Shown here: piece by piece, positions 6,419 to 8,007 of the stretch
Position numbering within the stretch: the first letter of the stretch is position 1
Layout: each line of letters starts with the position of its first letter
DNA from: an uncultured Treponema sp.
GTDB taxonomy: Bacteria; Spirochaetota; Spirochaetia; Treponematales; Treponemataceae
NCBI GenBank assembly: GCA_905372345.1
Contig: CAJPPE010000064.1
Coordinates: 1 to 8,007, forward strand
Length of the DNA: 8,007 nt
Direction of reading: 5' to 3'
Program-made: the position numbers and the translations under genes
The notes under the pieces: generated by a model
Database searches by the model: none
What the model saw: only the letters and a program-made list of their open reading frames with translations
Told to the model about the DNA's origin: nothing

Positions 6419-6646
6419 ATGTTGGTTAAAGAAGAAGTCGAAAAAGGCATAGCCTTGGTAAGGCCTTATTTACAGGCAGACGGCGGAGATATAGAGCTTG
6501 ATTCGGTTGATGAAGCCGGAAAAGTTTATGTTAAGTTAAAGGGAGCCTGCGGCTCATGTCCTATGGCTATCTACACTCTTAAAATGGGCGTTGAAGAACA
6601 GCTTAAGGACATGTTCCCCGAAGTTACCGAGGTAGTCGCAGTTTAA
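6419..6646 (+). CDS. NifU C-terminal domain (Nfu-type) Fe-S cluster scaffold/carrier
   Basis: Stand-alone Nfu domain of 75 residues that would bind a 4Fe-4S cluster across a homodimer and pass it to client apoproteins in the cytoplasm. Diagnostic features are RPYLQADGGDIEL (15-27), VYVKLKGACGSCPMA (36-50) with the CxxC ligands Cys44 and Cys47, and the helix LKMGVEEQLKDMFPEV (54-69). Length and layout equal the isolated domain. There is no N-terminal A-type, glutaredoxin or IscU-like domain as in NfuA or full NifU. It begins 46 bases after the OMP stop on the same strand, so it may be co-transcribed with the envelope operon or use a weak promoter in the gap. It is convergent with deoD, 13 bases apart. 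Confidence 0.93.
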   Translation: MLVKEEVEKGIALVRPYLQADGGDIELDSVDEAGKVYVKLKGACGSCPMAIYTLKMGVEEQLKDMFPEVTEVVAV

Positions 6647-6659
6647 AACTTTAGAGCGG

Positions 6660-7361
6660 TTAAGCTATTATTGCCTCTAAGGCAATTTCCATCATGGTTT
6701 TAAAGGTAGTTTGCCGCTCTTCGGCACTTGTCTGCTCCTGTGTAACTATATTATCCGAAATGGTAAGAACGGCAAGGGCTTGACGCTTATACTTTGCAGC
6801 CAGAGTATAAAGCTCTGCAGCTTCCATCTCTACGGCTAAAACTCCGTAAGCAGCCCACATCTTCCATGTTTCAAGGTCATCATAAAAAACATCAGAGCTG
6901 GCAATCGAGCCTACTAAGGGTTTAATTCCCATTTTTTGAGCATGGTCATAGGCATTTTTTAACAAGTTCCAATCGGCGGTAGGAGCATAATGACAGCCTC
7001 TAAAGCGGTGCGTGTTGATACCCGAATCGGTAGAGGCCGACATAGCTAAAACTACATCCCGCAAGCCCATATCCTTTTGCAAGGCTCCGGCCGTTCCGAT
7101 ACGGATAGCCCTTTGTACACCGTACTCGTTAAACAACTCATTTGCATAGATTGAAAAAGAAGGCTGCCCCATTCCGGTTCCCTGAACCGAAACCCTTACA
7201 CCCTTGTATGTTCCCGTAAAGCCCAACATACCTCTAACTTTGTTATAACATTGAGGATTTTCCAAAAAATTGTTTGCAACAAATTCCGCCCTCAAAGGAT
7301 CTCCCGGTAGAAGAATTTTATCGGCAATTTCTCCTTGTTTTGCAGCTATATGAACACTCAT
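6660..7361 (-). CDS. deoD: Purine nucleoside phosphorylase, DeoD type
   Basis: Cytoplasmic hexameric-type enzyme that cleaves purine (deoxy)ribonucleosides with phosphate to free base and (deoxy)ribose-1-phosphate, for purine salvage. The 233 residues align over the full length with E. coli DeoD from memory. His4 is the residue donated across the dimer. LLPGDPLR (17-24) holds phosphate ligands Gly20 and Arg24. RIGTAGA (87-93) holds Arg87, with Thr90 in place of Ser90. VEMEAAELY (177-185) is the nucleoside-binding segment, and SDNI (202-205) has Asp203, equivalent to the catalytic Asp204. [12 protein letters not shown] (209-220) is also strongly conserved. The ATG is preceded by GGAGG (7372-7368) with 6 bases spacing. 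It has its own promoter and converges on nfu with no clear terminator between. No deo-operon partner is adjacent. Confidence 0.96.
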   Translation of the reverse strand: MSVHIAAKQGEIADKILLPGDPLRAEFVANNFLENPQCYNKVRGMLGFTGTYKGVRVSVQGTGMGQPSFSIYANELFNEYGVQRAIRIGTAGALQKDMGLRDVVLAMSASTDSGINTHRFRGCHYAPTADWNLLKNAYDHAQKMGIKPLVGSIASSDVFYDDLETWKMWAAYGVLAVEMEAAELYTLAAKYKRQALAVLTISDNIVTQEQTSAEERQTTFKTMMEIALEAIIA

Positions 7362-7402
7362 TATTTACCTCCAGAAAAATTAAACAAATTCACTATGCCT
7401 TG

Positions 7403-7431
7403 ATTATACCGGTTTTTTGGTAAAGATACAA
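7403..7431 (-). promoter_or_regulatory. Probable proximal promoter of deoD
   Basis: On the minus strand, TTGTAT (7431-7426) and a perfect TATAAT (7408-7403) are 17 bases apart. The expected start near 7396 gives a leader of about 35 bases containing the GGAGG of deoD. Confidence 0.6.
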
Positions 7432-7519
7432 TTACACACTGTATGTCAATTTTAGAATTATGTGATGATGAGCAAAAATAATTTGGTGTTGGTTCTGTGT
7501 TTGTCTGTCATTAGTATAT

Positions 7520-7548
7520 AGTATAAAGCATTAGGGGTGAAATTGCAA
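7520..7548 (-). promoter_or_regulatory. Possible distal promoter upstream of deoD
   Basis: On the minus strand, TTGCAA (7548-7543) and TATACT (7525-7520) are 17 bases apart. A start near 7513 would give deoD a leader of about 150 bases. The -35 match is weak. The -10 lies in a tandem 7-base repeat, TAGTATA twice on the plus strand (7512-7525), which could be a regulator site or chance AT-rich sequence. Confidence 0.35.
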
Positions 7549-7565
7549 GGCTTAAAAACTGCGAT

Positions 7566-7880
7566 TTATAGGGTTTTTAATTTTTCCCAAAGCTCTGAAA
7601 TTTTTTCGATGATTATTTTTTTTTCTACCTTTCCCGAAATATAGGCATCGGAAAGTTTTTTTAGCTCGGGTAAATCTTCTCTAAAGATTTCAAACTTTGA
7701 CAGGGGCAAGGCCTTTGCATCATACTCAATGCAAAGGCTTCCCGTCCTCTCATTCCTTTCAATTTTGCTGACCGCCTTATGAGAAGACGCTGCCTTTTCA
7801 AAAGCTTCAAAAATATCCTTATCTTTTATCATCTCGCCCCTGAGCCTTATATGCCCGGGAAAAAAACTTGAAACAGTCAT
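7566..7880 (-). CDS. Small HMA2-type protein (heavy-metal-associated-like fold without CxxC)
   Basis: A 104-residue cytoplasmic protein with a ferredoxin-like domain of the HMA2 type. The N-terminal strand and turn VSSFFPGHIRLRG (3-15) has the PG-x-[IV]-R-[LV]-R pattern of the family, and VSKIERNERTGSLCIEYDA (37-55) matches the V-x-x-[IV]-x-x-N-x-x-[TS]-GS-x-x-[IV]-x-Y-D strand region. The C-terminus is charged and helical. The classical metal-binding CxxC is missing; the only Cys is in the CIEYD strand. I chose the ATG at 7880 over the one at 7928. It starts right at the domain, follows CGGAGG (7898-7893, spacing 12, somewhat long) and leaves 19 bases after the ATPase stop, whereas 7928 would overlap the ATPase by 29 bases without a good ribosome site. 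Probably an accessory partner of the adjacent P1B ATPase. The metal is unknown. Confidence 0.75.
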   Translation of the reverse strand: MTVSSFFPGHIRLRGEMIKDKDIFEAFEKAASSHKAVSKIERNERTGSLCIEYDAKALPLSKFEIFREDLPELKKLSDAYISGKVEKKIIIEKISELWEKLKTL

Positions 7881-7899
7881 TACTTTATCCGGCCTCCGA

Positions 7900-8007
7900 T
7901 TAAATAGATTCGGCGAGGGGCGGCTCATAACTTCTCATTGCAGACATACCTATGGCAACAGTCGAACCGTTATGGACTAAGGCCGCTGTAGCCGGAGGAA
8001 TTGAGCC
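7900..8007 (-). CDS. C-terminal end of a P1B-type metal-transporting ATPase (partial)
   Basis: The last 35 codons of a gene entering from the right edge read PPATAALVHNGSTVAIGMSA (residues 4-23 of the visible part), then MRSYEPPLAESI and TAA. The segment P-x-x-A-A-L-x-H-N-[GA]-S-T-V-x-[IV] followed by a short MR tail is the final transmembrane helix and terminus typical of heavy-metal P1B ATPases, in which the HN...S/T residues contribute to metal specificity. The HMA2-type gene follows immediately, supporting a metal-export or metal-handling operon. Without the CPC/SPC segment and the rest of the protein the metal cannot be called. Confidence 0.8.
   Translation of the reverse strand, partial: GSIPPATAALVHNGSTVAIGMSAMRSYEPPLAESI

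Noticed and set aside
6647..6659. Shared bidirectional terminator between convergent nfu and deoD
   Set aside because: Only 13 bases lie between the stops. The best pairing (CTTTA with TTAAG) is short and mismatched with no flanking T-run.
7552..7585. AT-rich hairpin TTAAAAAC/GTTTTTAA followed by TTTTT on the plus strand, overlapping the end of the HMA2-type gene
   Set aside because: All pairs but one are A-T, the loop is 13 bases, and no plus-strand gene ends here. On the minus strand it lacks a T-tract, so I do not call a terminator.
7881..7928. Sixteen-residue N-terminal extension of the HMA2-type protein from an ATG at 7928
   Set aside because: It would overlap the ATPase end by 29 bases, has no good ribosome site, and its residues (SRPSPNLFNRRPDKV) are not part of the domain.

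Overview
The window looks like chromosomal core sequence from a low-GC spirochaete, most likely an oral Treponema of the T. denticola type. This rests on overall protein character, AT-rich codon use, Lys/Glu/Phe-rich proteins and the gene repertoire. No rRNA or marker was available to confirm it. I see no insertion sequence, CRISPR array, tRNA, phage gene or other sign of recent transfer, and coding density is high, with no gene-free stretch over 300 bases.

Left part (about 1-1284, minus strand): an rpoZ-miaA operon (RNA polymerase omega subunit, then tRNA A37 dimethylallyltransferase) runs toward the left edge. A third gene appears to begin there by an ATGA overlap. A near-consensus sigma70 promoter sits directly on the rpoZ start codon, so the mRNA is probably leaderless. 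None of these starts has a clear Shine-Dalgarno sequence.

Centre (about 1334-6646, plus strand): a consensus promoter (TTGACA-17-TATAAT) faces away from rpoZ and drives three envelope genes. They encode a 12-TM RND/MMPL-type exporter, a periplasmic LolA-like carrier (translationally coupled by a 4-base overlap) and an outer-membrane beta-barrel with a DUF1302-like W-G...D-x-V-N-P-x-D motif. A small Nfu-type Fe-S scaffold follows. Together the three envelope genes look like an inner membrane to periplasm to outer membrane route, probably for a lipid or other hydrophobic cargo. The pump's second periplasmic loop and the mature N-terminus of the barrel share a short acidic GDFG...EES motif. The leader between the LolA-like and barrel genes can fold into two mutually exclusive hairpins next to the barrel's ribosome binding site. 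These two features are the least explained things in the window.

Right part (about 6660-8007, minus strand): deoD (purine nucleoside phosphorylase), convergent with nfu, has its own promoter. Upstream of it lies a metal-transport pair: the C-terminal end of a P1B-type ATPase, cut by the window edge, and a small HMA2-type protein that lacks the CxxC metal site.
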